DNA of 64,000 nt from Clostridium sp. BNL1100 (GTDB lineage: Bacteria; Bacillota; Clostridia; Acetivibrionales; DSM-1351), in assembly GCF_000244875.1 (NCBI RefSeq), contig NC_016791.1, positions 3,849,001-3,913,000 on the forward strand, written 5' to 3'. The notes beneath the pieces are model-generated. The model saw nothing but the letters and a program-made list of their open reading frames with translations, searched no databases and had not been told where the DNA came from. The position numbers and the translations under genes are program-made. This document shows positions 54,361 to 62,504 of the stretch, in pieces; within the stretch, counting starts at the first letter, position 1; every line of letters starts with the position of its first letter.

Positions 54361-55176
54361 TTATTTATACGCCTTTACATGTGCACCAGCGAAAGCTCCG
54401 TCCAGGGCATCTGCATCCAATTGGTCATAAATATCAGCAAGCGCCTTATCCTCCGCAATGCCTTTGAGGACTTCCTTGGTATAAATGTTCACAGGAGTGA
54501 TCTCTATGTTTGTGAAGCCGACCTTTTTTAAAATCCGCTCATATTCCTGAACGCTTAGCGCCCCGGAAATACAGCCAACCCACATTTGGACGCTCTGTCT
54601 TACCTCATCCGGCATAGCTTTTAATTCTACGATATCCGCAATTGCCAGCCTGCCACCTTTTTTGAGAACCCGATATGCTTCTTTGAGAGCGGCTTCTTTG
54701 CTCTCGGTCAGATTGATAACGCAATTGGATGTGACGACATCAACCGCTTCATCTGCCAACGGAATATCTTCGATGTATCCTTTGATGAATTCAACATTTT
54801 TTGCCCCGTTCTTTTCCTTATTACGGTTTGCCAATTCCAGCATTTCATCTGTCATATCCAAACCATAAGCTTTTCCCGTTTCGCCAACAAACCTTGCAGA
54901 AATCAGCACATCGATTCCGCCTCCGCTACCCAAATCCAGCACTGTTTCACCTTTTTGCAAATTCGCAAGTGCAATTGGATTTGCACAGCCTAGTGAAGCA
55001 TTAATCGCTTCCATTGGTAGACCTGCGATATATTCTGCTGAGTAAAGGCTGGAGTCATTGGCAGAGTCACCACAGCAATCTCCGCCACCACAGCAGGAGC
55101 TCTTTGCATTTGCAGATACCCGTTTAGCGATACCACCGTAATGTTTCTTGATTTCTTCCTGAATATTCTTTTCCAT
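54361..55176 (-). CDS. arsM: Arsenite S-adenosylmethionine methyltransferase
   Basis: The 271-residue protein starts after AGGAGG. It has the ArsM N-terminal Cys segment SSCCGGGDCCGD, LGCANPIALANLQKGETVLD leading to the SAM motif DLGSGGGIDV, and the paired As(III)-binding Cys in SNCVINLTESKEA and MWVGCISGALS. ArsM converts As(III) to mono-, di- and trimethylated forms. It is the second gene of its unit, 45 bases after the MarR regulator. Confidence 0.93.
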   Translation of the reverse strand: MEKNIQEEIKKHYGGIAKRVSANAKSSCCGGGDCCGDSANDSSLYSAEYIAGLPMEAINASLGCANPIALANLQKGETVLDLGSGGGIDVLISARFVGETGKAYGLDMTDEMLELANRNKEKNGAKNVEFIKGYIEDIPLADEAVDVVTSNCVINLTESKEAALKEAYRVLKKGGRLAIADIVELKAMPDEVRQSVQMWVGCISGALSVQEYERILKKVGFTNIEITPVNIYTKEVLKGIAEDKALADIYDQLDADALDGAFAGAHVKAYK

Positions 55177-55220
55177 ATTGACAACCTCCTAATAAATTTA
55201 TTGTTTTAGTTCGGTTTCGT

Positions 55221-55661
55221 TTAGCAGCACTTGTTTTGCCTTACCGCATCCGATAAAAGCTGTAGGCTTTCCAGCACCTGCTCTCTTTTGCCATCCGGTA
55301 TTGATCCGAAAATGCTTTTATAGTAGTTTTCCATACTTTCCTCAATGCTTCGGAATACATTCCAGCCTTTTTCGGTCAGTTGAATAATAACGTATCTTCT
55401 GTTCTCGGAGTCCAATTCACGAACAGCCAAATCATCTTCCACGAGATTATTCACGGTCCGGCTCATGGTGCTTTTGTCCAAGCCTAATAATTCGGCAAGA
55501 TCAACCAGAGATATTTTTTCTTTTCTGCCGATCTCGACAATAGCATGACATTGGGTAAGCGTAACGCCGCAGCATGAGGCGTCGCTTTTCTCCAAAACAC
55601 CTAAGTTCCTTGCAAGCACACGAATGAGTTCTCTGAGTATTTCACTTCCTTGGTTAATCAC
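55221..55661 (-). CDS. MarR-family regulator of the arsM unit
   Basis: The 146-residue protein starts at GTG, with GAGGTG just upstream. The winged helix reads ISLVDLAELLGLDKSTMSRT, then NLVEDDLAVRELDSENRRYV. Cys residues stand near the N-terminus (SDASCCGVTLTQCHAIV) and at the very end (QNKCC). This could let the protein sense arsenic or thiols, which is unusual for MarR proteins but suggested by the context. A palindrome lies in its promoter region. Confidence 0.85.
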   Translation of the reverse strand: MINQGSEILRELIRVLARNLGVLEKSDASCCGVTLTQCHAIVEIGRKEKISLVDLAELLGLDKSTMSRTVNNLVEDDLAVRELDSENRRYVIIQLTEKGWNVFRSIEESMENYYKSIFGSIPDGKREQVLESLQLLSDAVRQNKCC

Positions 55662-55694
55662 ATTATCACCTCGGAATTATCTTAACATACAACA

Positions 55695-55709
55695 GTTGCA
55701 AATTGCAAC
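55695..55709. promoter_or_regulatory. Operator-like palindrome upstream of the MarR gene
   Basis: GTTGCAA-A-TTGCAAC is a 7+7 inverted repeat with one central base, 34 bases before the GTG start, overlapping possible TTGCAA -35 boxes on the minus strand. It is a typical MarR binding site. Confidence 0.7.
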
Positions 55710-55841
55710 AGTTAATTTTATTTTTTATTTTCTCAATTTTAAATAAGCAAGCGGACAGATTTTGTGTCTGCCTACTTTATTCATATCATTTTATACAAAA
55801 TTGCTTTAGCTTTAATAAAACACATTTCATAAGCTCCCAAC

Positions 55842-55873
55842 ACGAAAGTCCTCAGCACACTGAGGACTTTCGT
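55842..55873. terminator. Strong hairpin between the recombinase and arsenic regions
   Basis: ACGAAAGTCCTCA (55842-55854) pairs perfectly with TGAGGACTTTCGT (55861-55873), loop GCACAC. It stands between the regulator promoter and the 3' end of the recombinase array and probably stops transcripts from the right. Confidence 0.7.
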
Positions 55874-55939
55874 CTTAATAGCTTCTATTTTTGAGCAGGA
55901 ACAGCTGAGCCTTTGCCATTATGCTGTTCCTGCTATGTA

Positions 55940-57595
55940 TTAATCAAAGTATGAAATCCGTTGGTTCATCACGATTCCGGATTTGAATTGTATCTCTATC
56001 AGATCCTCCTTGACAGCCTTGATGTTCTGCAGGAGCCTCCTGACCAGGTCGTTGTCAAATTCTCTGACCTCGCAGGTGGTTTTCTTCAGACAGGTATCCA
56101 TGTCGTCGAGCCTCTGCTGAAAATTCTCCGCGATTTTCTGCGCTCTTACCAGCTCAAGCTTTTTCTGCTTTAAATCCCTGATCTGCTCAGCGATCCTTTG
56201 ATACTGTTCGTCAAAATCCTCTGTAATAGAGCCTTGCTTTGCATTTTGTTCGATCAAGGCCAGCATCTCTCCCTGAAGCTTTTCTATCTGTCCATCATAT
56301 TCGGTGGGTACATTCTTGGTGGAGTAGCTGCCGATGACCCGGATAACATTCTCCCGGAAGGCACCCACAAATTCACCACGGTTTTCCACGACGCTGTTGA
56401 TGGCGGTCATTATAGCTTCATACAGGATATCCTCTTTAAATGTAGGGGAGTGCTTGCAGTTTTTGGTCCCGTTCTTCAGGCGGTTCTCACATCGCCACAC
56501 GGCGCTTTTCTGCCCATATTTCGACCACACCTGCCTTCGGTAGGGCTGGCCACATTCCTTGCATACCATGATGTCTGACAGTGCGAATTTGGAGCTGTAT
56601 TTGCTTTTCTCCTTCTCCTGCTTTGCCCTTCGGGCTGCCGCAGTTTTACTAAGGCTTGCCCGCCTCGCTTTTTCCTCCTGCACCTGATAATAAAGCTCCT
56701 TGGGGATAATGGCTTCATGATCATCCTCTATGTAATATTGGGGGACGATGCCTTGATTCTTCACCCGCTTTTTGGTTAAAAAATCAATGGTATAGGTTTT
56801 TTGTTGAAGGACGTCCCCCATATATTTTTCGTTGCTCAGCATCTTGTTAATAGTTCCGGGGCACCACTTGTCTAATCCAGTGACCGTAGTGACCCCTTCG
56901 GTTTCTAAAACCTTGATAATCTCCACTATACTTTTCCCTTCCAGGTAAAGCCTGAAAATCCGTCTGACCAGCTCCGCTTCCTCCGGCACGATGACCAACT
57001 CACCGTTTTTGTCCTTAGTATAGCCTAAAAATTTATTGTGGTTGACCGACACGACACCATTCTCAAACCGTCTGACAAGGCCCCACCGGGTATTCTCACT
57101 GAGGTTCCGGCTTTCCTCCTGTGCCTGGCTGCTAAGGATGGTTATCAGAAGCTCTCCGGTACCCTCCAGTGTATTCACACCTTCCTTTTCGAAGAATACG
57201 GCGATATTCTTTTCCTTGAGCTTACGGATGTTCTGGAGGCTGTCTACCGTATTTCTAGCAAACCTGCTGACCGACTTGGTGATGATCATGTCAATTTTCC
57301 CGGCCATGCAATCCTCGATCATGGCGTTGAAGTCATCTCTCTTTTTGGTGTTGGTTGCGCTTTTGCCGTCATCGGCATATATTCCGGCGAGCTTCCAGTT
57401 TGGATTGCTCTTTATTTTTTCGGTGTAGTAGGAAACCTGGGCTTCGTAGCTGGTTTCCTGCTGCTCCAGCGTGGTGCTGACGCGGCAGTATGCTGCCACC
57501 CGCAGGGCTTTAAACTGTGGCTTTATGCTCCTGTCATACTCCGGCCTGGAGGGTATCATGGATATGTTTTTCTTTTTAGCTGTCGCTGTCTGCAT
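55940..57595 (-). CDS. Large serine recombinase (complete)
   Basis: The 551-residue enzyme starts after AAGGAG. The catalytic domain has LRVAAYCRVSTTLEQQ with nucleophile S40, GIYADDGKSATNTKKRDDF and ITKSVSRFARNTVDSL. The recombinase domain (RRFENGVVSVNHNKFLGYTK) and zinc ribbon (MVCKECGQPYRRQVW) follow, and a coiled coil at about 420-500 (LIEQNAKQGSITEDFDEQYQ) completes the fold. It is one of two full recombinases in a five-gene array and is at the inner end near the arsenic region. Such arrays catalyse integration and excision of clostridial integrative elements. Confidence 0.95.
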   Translation of the reverse strand: MQTATAKKKNISMIPSRPEYDRSIKPQFKALRVAAYCRVSTTLEQQETSYEAQVSYYTEKIKSNPNWKLAGIYADDGKSATNTKKRDDFNAMIEDCMAGKIDMIITKSVSRFARNTVDSLQNIRKLKEKNIAVFFEKEGVNTLEGTGELLITILSSQAQEESRNLSENTRWGLVRRFENGVVSVNHNKFLGYTKDKNGELVIVPEEAELVRRIFRLYLEGKSIVEIIKVLETEGVTTVTGLDKWCPGTINKMLSNEKYMGDVLQQKTYTIDFLTKKRVKNQGIVPQYYIEDDHEAIIPKELYYQVQEEKARRASLSKTAAARRAKQEKEKSKYSSKFALSDIMVCKECGQPYRRQVWSKYGQKSAVWRCENRLKNGTKNCKHSPTFKEDILYEAIMTAINSVVENRGEFVGAFRENVIRVIGSYSTKNVPTEYDGQIEKLQGEMLALIEQNAKQGSITEDFDEQYQRIAEQIRDLKQKKLELVRAQKIAENFQQRLDDMDTCLKKTTCEVREFDNDLVRRLLQNIKAVKEDLIEIQFKSGIVMNQRISYFD

Positions 57596-57749
57596 CGTGT
57601 TTTTCTCCTTTCCGTCTGGATTCCATCTGTGAGTTCAAATATTCTCGCTGTGCTTCAGGACTTAATTGCTCTATGGTACCTACTCGCATATAACACACAA
57701 CCCTTACTGGCTTGTCGTTAGCTCCGGCTTTACGTTTGTTTCCTTTCAT
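57576..57749 (-). CDS. Short recombinase-like peptide with replaced catalytic serine
   Basis: A 57-residue ORF with GGAGG before its ATG, overlapping the next recombinase gene by 20 bases. Its sequence DKPVRVVCYMRVGTIEQLS aligns with the start of a serine recombinase catalytic domain, but the nucleophile position holds Gly (RVGT instead of RVST) and the rest of the domain is missing. It may be a regulatory or decayed piece conserved by coupling. Confidence 0.6.
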   Translation of the reverse strand: MKGNKRKAGANDKPVRVVCYMRVGTIEQLSPEAQREYLNSQMESRRKGEKHDADSDS

Positions 57750-57768
57750 GCTCTCATTCCTCCCTGGC

Positions 57769-58668
57769 TTAATATCCGGCTTCCATGGTTAATCCGTTGA
57801 TAAATTCAAACACCAGACGGTGATCGGTGTGTACCGTGATTTGCTTGACCACCTGCAAAAACAGTTCCTCATCAAATTCTGTGAGAGGCTCTCTGCCTGA
57901 AAACGCCTGTTTCATTTTCCCGGCATTATAATCGGCGTCATCAATCTGTGCCGTTTTATAAAAAGCTTGTGCCCGTTTAAAAATAAGAGCCGGAAGCTCC
58001 TTGGACGAATACAGTCCTTCTGCTTCCAGCTCTTTAATCTGCTGATCCAATCTATTAAATTCAGGGTTATTTGGAATTGGCTCTTTCTTAGGCTTCCGGT
58101 CCAGGATTTGTATTCTTATCAATATCCGGTTTGCTACCTCTATGAAGGCTTTTTCAATCTGCTCATCCGAGAGAAAACCACACCGGCAGCATACCCGGTT
58201 TTTATAAATATATCTCTTGCATTTCCAGAGGGATCGTTCCGACGCTTTGCCACAGTGTTCGATGTACTTGCGGTAAGACTCCCCGCATTCCCCACATAGC
58301 AGTCTGCCGGTGAAGGGATATTGATGGCTTGCGCTGTTGGGCTGGATGCTTCGTCCCAGCTGTTCACAGCGTTCCTTCCTGCGGTTTTGTACCTGCTCAA
58401 ACATTTCGGTTTCAATCATCTGCGGGTAAAACTCATCCCCAAGATATTTGACATTCTCCAGTATCTTACCTATGGAGCCATGATTCCAGGAGGCTTTGTT
58501 GTTGGCGTTTGGAAAGCCCATTTCGGTAAGCTGCTTTGCAAGGGCAGAGGTGGAGGTACCGGACAGATAGTCTAAAAATATTCTTTTCACAACAGCCGCC
58601 TTGGGTTCATCAAATTGTATTTTGCCGTCCACCAGCTTATATCCGATTGGCATATGCCTTTGCATCAT
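57769..58668 (-). CDS. Recombinase-domain protein without catalytic domain
   Basis: The 299-residue protein starts at one of two adjacent ATGs after AAAGGAGGT and overlaps the previous recombinase gene by 32 bases. It begins directly in the recombinase domain (PIGYKLVDGKIQFDEPKAAV), followed by ILENVKYLGDEFYPQ, a zinc ribbon (LLCGECGESYRKYIEHCG, then CCRCGFLSDEQ) and a helical tail. The catalytic serine domain is absent, although the frame and ribosome site are intact, which suggests a dedicated DNA-binding partner and not a random truncation. Similar catalytically silent members occur in multi-recombinase arrays. Confidence 0.75.
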   Translation of the reverse strand: MMQRHMPIGYKLVDGKIQFDEPKAAVVKRIFLDYLSGTSTSALAKQLTEMGFPNANNKASWNHGSIGKILENVKYLGDEFYPQMIETEMFEQVQNRRKERCEQLGRSIQPNSASHQYPFTGRLLCGECGESYRKYIEHCGKASERSLWKCKRYIYKNRVCCRCGFLSDEQIEKAFIEVANRILIRIQILDRKPKKEPIPNNPEFNRLDQQIKELEAEGLYSSKELPALIFKRAQAFYKTAQIDDADYNAGKMKQAFSGREPLTEFDEELFLQVVKQITVHTDHRLVFEFINGLTMEAGY

Positions 58669-60268
58669 CTTCTGCTACCTCCTTTCTGCAGGCTTCGGAC
58701 AATTCCAGCAGGTTAATGAGCCGGAAGGTAATTTGTCCGTTCTTCTGTACGATGACCTTGTCTATTGACTGTAAAAATAAATCCTCACGATATTCTTCAA
58801 TAACGTGAGGATTGTTTCTGATCAGCTCCAGCAACTGCTCTGTTCCGGCGACCTCTCGGTCAAATCCGTTACTGTCCAGAAGCTGGCTCCTTTTCTTTTT
58901 TGCAGCTGCAAGCTCCAGTGTCAGGGCATTTTGCCGCTCTATAAAAACAGCATGGTCGATATACCCTTTTGATACCAGTCTACTGAGTATATGCCCCTGC
59001 TCTGTCAGTTCCATAATTCGGTTGCTGCACTCTCCAATTTCCTGCTCCTGCTGTTCATCTATCCGGAGCTTTTTAAGCATATCCAGAAGGGGTATGAGGA
59101 TTTCGGTATGATTGCTTACAAGCTTATTCCACATCACCGTGAAAGTCCATTGGATGTCATCCTCCCGGACTGCCTTTTGACTGCATTTGGCGCTGTCGAA
59201 AATGTGCTGGCGGCAGCACCATTGGGTTTTCTCATAGGGCTTGCCGATGTAGATTTTCTGCCTTCGGAAAAAACTGCCGCATTCGCCGCAGAGAATTTTA
59301 CTGCTGAAGGCATACCGGCTTTGGTATTTCTCCAAATCATCCGCTCCTATCTGTTTTCTTCGATATTCAAAAATTTCTTTGACTGCCTCTGCCTGTTTAT
59401 AGGGGATAATAGGTTCATGGTTGTCCTCAATCAGATATTGGGGAAGCTGTCCTTTGTTTCTCTGCCGCTTGAACGGCAGTACATCAGTGGTCATGGTTTT
59501 CTGCTGAAGCAGCTCACCCGTGTAAATGGGATTTAACAGCATTTCCCTTATCACGCCGTCGTTCCATTTTTCAGCCGAGCGTATGGTGGGGAGTCCTTCC
59601 TCCGATAAATCTCTAGCGATGGCATAAGCGCCTTTGCCGTTTAAATATTCACGGAAGATGCGCCGAACCACTGCCGCTTCTTCCTCCTGTATCACCAGCT
59701 CACCGTTTTCACCCTTGGTATAACCGTATGCGGGAGTTCCAATAATGAAGGTCCCATCCTGGAAGCGCTTTACCGCTGCCCATTTGTTGTTGGTGGAGGC
59801 GTTTTCCGACTCTCCCTGTGCCAGCGAGCTTAAAATGGTCAGCATCTGCTCGCTTTTCTCCGACAGGCTATTGATGTTCTCCTTTTCAAAAAAGACAGCA
59901 ATCCCAAGCTCTTTTAATTTTCTAATCGCTTGAATGCTGTCTACGGTGTTTCTTGCGAAGCGGGTTACTGATTTCGTGATGATCATATCGATCTTGCCGT
60001 CCTCGCAATCCTTCATCATCCTCAAAAAGTCATCTCTTTTTTGGAGCTTTGTCCCGCTCCTTGCTTCATCGGCATAGATACCGGCAAACTGCCAGTCCTC
60101 CTGATTCTCGATCAGGGATTTGTAATATGCCAGCTGCGCTGAAAAAGAATTCTGCTGTTCACGGGAGTCGGTGCTTACTCTGCAATAGGCGCAAACCCGC
60201 TTTTTGGGCTGTAGTTGCCGGGTAATCTGTTGCTTGACAGGATCAATCTTTACTACTTTTTTTGCCAT
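58637..60268 (-). CDS. Large serine recombinase (complete), second
   Basis: The ATG at 60268 follows AGGAGG; an ATG 15 codons earlier has no site. The 543-residue enzyme has KKRVCAYCRVSTDSREQQ with S32, GIYADEARSGTKLQKRDDF, ITKSVTRFARNTVDSI, the recombinase domain (AYGYTKGENGELVIQEEE), zinc ribbon (ILCGECGSFFRRQKI, CCRQHIFDSAKC) and a coiled-coil tail. It resembles the first enzyme but is a separate lineage. Overlaps with the downstream gene show translational coupling. Confidence 0.95.
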   Translation of the reverse strand: MAKKVVKIDPVKQQITRQLQPKKRVCAYCRVSTDSREQQNSFSAQLAYYKSLIENQEDWQFAGIYADEARSGTKLQKRDDFLRMMKDCEDGKIDMIITKSVTRFARNTVDSIQAIRKLKELGIAVFFEKENINSLSEKSEQMLTILSSLAQGESENASTNNKWAAVKRFQDGTFIIGTPAYGYTKGENGELVIQEEEAAVVRRIFREYLNGKGAYAIARDLSEEGLPTIRSAEKWNDGVIREMLLNPIYTGELLQQKTMTTDVLPFKRQRNKGQLPQYLIEDNHEPIIPYKQAEAVKEIFEYRRKQIGADDLEKYQSRYAFSSKILCGECGSFFRRQKIYIGKPYEKTQWCCRQHIFDSAKCSQKAVREDDIQWTFTVMWNKLVSNHTEILIPLLDMLKKLRIDEQQEQEIGECSNRIMELTEQGHILSRLVSKGYIDHAVFIERQNALTLELAAAKKKRSQLLDSNGFDREVAGTEQLLELIRNNPHVIEEYREDLFLQSIDKVIVQKNGQITFRLINLLELSEACRKEVAEDDAKAYANRI

Positions 60269-60348
60269 GCTTTTTCCTCCTTTCTCTTGCATTTGACCTC
60301 CTGTTAGCAACACACATTACCACACAAGCCACCATATAGCTAGTGTTT

Positions 60349-60510
60349 TTACGCATATACCTTAGAAAGTTCCGGCGTGAAGGTTTGACGGTTCAAAGCA
60401 TCTATTTTTTTATACTCATCAGGGGTAATAATCCCGTTTCGGAGCATGATATCAAGCAGCTTTAGCGCCACCTTGTATTTCACCTCATTGGCTGTCTGAT
60501 TCTTTGACAT
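60349..60510 (-). CDS. SHOCT-like small protein
   Basis: A 53-residue protein with GGAGGG eight bases before the ATG. The sequence VALKLLDIMLRNGIITPDEY followed by KKIDALNRQ matches the SHOCT pattern (short C-terminal domain, LxxGxITxEEY), common next to recombinases in clostridial mobile elements. Its role is unknown, perhaps oligomerisation. It lies between the resolvase-like gene and the recombinase. Confidence 0.7.
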   Translation of the reverse strand: MSKNQTANEVKYKVALKLLDIMLRNGIITPDEYKKIDALNRQTFTPELSKVYA

Positions 60511-60526
60511 ATCCCTCACCCTCCGT

Positions 60527-61234
60527 TCACTGCATCGAAAGAGAAGGGCTTTGGTAATCCATCTGGATTTCTCCCTCCAAAGGTGAATAAATCTGAACGC
60601 CCAGCTGATCTAAACCCTGGAGAAGCTCCAGCGTTTTTGCGGCATCCTGCCCCAGGCGGTCAAGCTTTTTTATAAGCAATATATCCATTTTCCCATCTGC
60701 GGCGGCCTTCATGACCTCCGTAAGACCGGCATGGCTGCAATCCAGGCCCCTTCCGAGATCCTCGGAGTAGCCAATCACTTCAAATCCCATTTGCTCCGCA
60801 TAGTCATAAAGCTCTTTTTTCTGATTTTTTAAGCTGCCGTGGGAATCTTCCGGTGAATCGATCCGGCAATAAACCCACGCATTCTGCTGCTCTTGTTGAT
60901 CCCAAAAAGCTTGAGCTTCTTCCTCGGTGGCAATGGATATATCCCTTGGCTCCTTCTCGCCTAATTGCATAGGTACCAGCTCTTTCGTGATTTCCTGCAG
61001 GAGCTCCTGATCCGGGCAGCGGTTGATAAATTCGCCATAGGTGTCCAATATCGGCCTATCCAGCGTATCCGTCAAAATGATCTTGTCAGCACGCTCCTTT
61101 TTCAACATGATAAAGCTTGCAATGTCCGACGGATACTTTTCAAAATAGTATACCTGGCGGCCTCCGTCATACCCGTATACATAACCGATAATTAATTCCT
61201 TGCTTAACAGTTCCGTTAATGCTCTTTTTTCCAT
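60527..61234 (-). CDS. Resolvase-like protein with altered active site
   Basis: The ATG at 61234 has AAGGAGG eight bases upstream; the product has 235 residues. The first 125 residues (LIIGYVYGYDGGRQVYYFEK) are unfamiliar, in part resembling YodL-type accessory domains. The rest is a resolvase fold: NAWVYCRIDSPEDSHGSLKN, LGRGLDCSHAGLTEVMKAAA and ILLIKKLDRLGQDAAKTLEL. The nucleophile position in YCRxS is Asp (CRIDS), so catalysis is doubtful. It probably works with the full recombinases, as a directionality or DNA-binding factor. Confidence 0.7.
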   Translation of the reverse strand: MEKRALTELLSKELIIGYVYGYDGGRQVYYFEKYPSDIASFIMLKKERADKIILTDTLDRPILDTYGEFINRCPDQELLQEITKELVPMQLGEKEPRDISIATEEEAQAFWDQQEQQNAWVYCRIDSPEDSHGSLKNQKKELYDYAEQMGFEVIGYSEDLGRGLDCSHAGLTEVMKAAADGKMDILLIKKLDRLGQDAAKTLELLQGLDQLGVQIYSPLEGEIQMDYQSPSLSMQ

Positions 61235-61277
61235 TCCATTGTCCTCCTTGCATATTTTGAATTTAATCTCACAAGGG

Positions 61278-61305
61278 CACGGCAGGACACAATTGCCCTG
61301 CCGTG
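61278..61305. terminator. GC-rich hairpin in leader
   Basis: CACGGCAGG (61278-61286) pairs perfectly with CCTGCCGTG (61297-61305). It lies 44 bases before the resolvase-like start in the leader downstream of the small ORF cluster. There is no T run on the minus strand, so it may be a regulatory structure and not a terminator. Confidence 0.55.
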
Positions 61306-61401
61306 TAGTTTCTGAGATCAAATATGATCTGCTTGTTCTTCATTACAAGTTGTCGCTTCTATTCGACACTACTTCCCGAAGCGCAAAAAGCCTTTCGGCT
61401 C

Positions 61402-61443
61402 TTAGGGCGGCAGCATAAACGGCTTGTGGTTGGTAAGCCTCAT
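61402..61443 (-). CDS. 13-residue ORF coupled to the ORF upstream
   Basis: MRLTNHKPFMLPP and a stop. Its ATG overlaps the stop of the 45-residue ORF (ATGA) and GAGAGGTG lies upstream. It may be a truncated gene or a leader peptide. Confidence 0.35.
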   Translation of the reverse strand: MRLTNHKPFMLPP

Positions 61444-61577
61444 AGGAATTTCACCTCTCCCAGGTTCTCTGCGAGCCGTCCCCATTGCGATGTCTGTGGC
61501 TGGACGGAAGTAGCATTATCACTGTCCATTTCATTGCGAAACAGCCCACCATAGGCTGTTTTATGAACGGGTATCAT
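61440..61577 (-). CDS. 45-residue small protein of the mobile element leader
   Basis: The ATG at 61577 has AAGGTG seven bases upstream. The peptide MIPVHKTAYGGLFRNEMDSD, ending RLAENLGEVKFL, is hydrophilic with no membrane segment. It follows the 16-residue ORF at 61584-61634, which ends at the same ribosome site, and overlaps the 13-residue ORF. The stretch 61235-61788 has no longer gene. Good ribosome sites for three successive tiny ORFs argue that they are translated. No function is known to me. Confidence 0.5.
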   Translation of the reverse strand: MIPVHKTAYGGLFRNEMDSDNATSVQPQTSQWGRLAENLGEVKFL

Positions 61578-61583
61578 CGCTCG

Positions 61584-61634
61584 TCACCTTCGATGCCATC
61601 GGTTCGGCGGATAGTAATATCCGCAGGCAGTCAT
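61584..61634 (-). CDS. 16-residue ORF, possible leader peptide
   Basis: MTACGYYYPPNRWHRR, preceded by AAGGGTG. A GTG start further upstream in the same frame would make it 27 residues. The Tyr-Tyr-Tyr-Pro-Pro run could stall ribosomes and couple translation to the downstream ORFs; this is inference. Confidence 0.35.
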   Translation of the reverse strand: MTACGYYYPPNRWHRR

Positions 61635-61739
61635 GGCGCACCCTTCAATGTCGCTGCCGTTTTTCACACGGCTGGACAGCTCATGTATCTAAGCTGCCGG
61701 ATATGAAATTTCCAAAGAGCAATAGGGAATAAAAAAAAT

Positions 61740-61771
61740 CCCCTCACTTCTTTAAGGAAAAAAGTGAGGGG
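61740..61771 (-). terminator. Rho-independent terminator after the sigma-like gene
   Basis: CCCCTCACTT and AAGTGAGGGG form the stem; on the minus strand it is followed by eight T. It directly follows the gene at 61789-62199. Confidence 0.85.
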
Positions 61772-61788
61772 TTGCACCAAAAAACTTT

Positions 61789-62199
61789 TTATTTTTCTAA
61801 AAGTTTTTTTAAACGGGATAATATTCGGTTCTTCCGGTTATGTATGGTCATATGGTGGATGCCTGTTTCCGCTGAAAGCTGCCGCTCGCTTTTTTCGAGA
61901 TAAAACAGCGCTCGAATCAATTGGCGCTCCGCTTCATCTAACTGCATCAAACATCTTTGAAGCCTTGCAATCATATCGTTCTGAATAATTTCATCTTCTA
62001 TAGAATTCTGACTGGAGGCAATTATGTATTCCAGCGAAATCCCTTTTTCCTCGGCATCCTCCAGAGAAATAGTATTATTTGTGTATCGTTCATCATCATA
62101 AATTTCATGCTCTCTATGCTGGTAATAGGCTTTATAGACCTCTTTGGTTACAGGGATGCGTTTTTTGTTGACCACCAATGTGTATTTATTTTGCTCCAT
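61789..62199 (-). CDS. Sigma-70-like regulator of the integrative element
   Basis: The ATG at 62199 has GGAGG eight bases upstream; the 136-residue protein is basic. The N-terminus (YTLVVNKKRIPVTKEVYKAY) is a feature of small sigma-like proteins in clostridial conjugative elements. The C-terminus has a region 4-type HTH: MQLDEAERQLIRALFYLEKS, RQLSAETGIHHMTIHNRK. Such proteins switch on element genes. A strong terminator follows. Confidence 0.85.
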   Translation of the reverse strand: MEQNKYTLVVNKKRIPVTKEVYKAYYQHREHEIYDDERYTNNTISLEDAEEKGISLEYIIASSQNSIEDEIIQNDMIARLQRCLMQLDEAERQLIRALFYLEKSERQLSAETGIHHMTIHNRKNRILSRLKKLLEK

Positions 62200-62359
62200 G
62201 AGCTTGTCCTCCATTTCGTGAATTAATCAGGTAATCCGAAAATGAAGAACAAGGGGAGGGGCACGGCAGCAAGCTGCCGTCTTACGATTACATAAAATAA
62301 AAGCCACTTGTTTTGCTCCTTTCTGGTGGAGCCAAAACGAGTAGCTTATGAATGCAAAA

Positions 62360-62409
62360 CCGGACGGACCTGACGCATAGCAATAGTGCTACTCGTCAGG
62401 CCCGTCCGG
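62360..62409. terminator. Long GC-rich hairpin
   Basis: CCGGACGGACCTGACG (62360-62375) pairs with CGTCAGGCCCGTCCGG (62394-62409), with one mismatch. It lies in the otherwise gene-free 62200-62504 stretch together with a second inverted repeat at about 62299-62336 (ACTTGTTTTGCTCC / GGAGCCAAAACGAGT). It may insulate the sigma-like gene from the riboswitch unit. Confidence 0.6.
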
Positions 62410-62504
62410 CATCTTTATAATCACTCCGCTTTAAAAGGGGAGGATAGCGTCAAGCTCTGGAATCGAATATCTAAATTCCTTTATTCAAATTGTGAAGTTT
62501 GTCT

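Noticed and set aside
61789-62199. Possible true extracytoplasmic sigma factor
   Set aside because: Only a region 4-like HTH is visible and the region 2 core-binding part is not; I call it sigma-like only.
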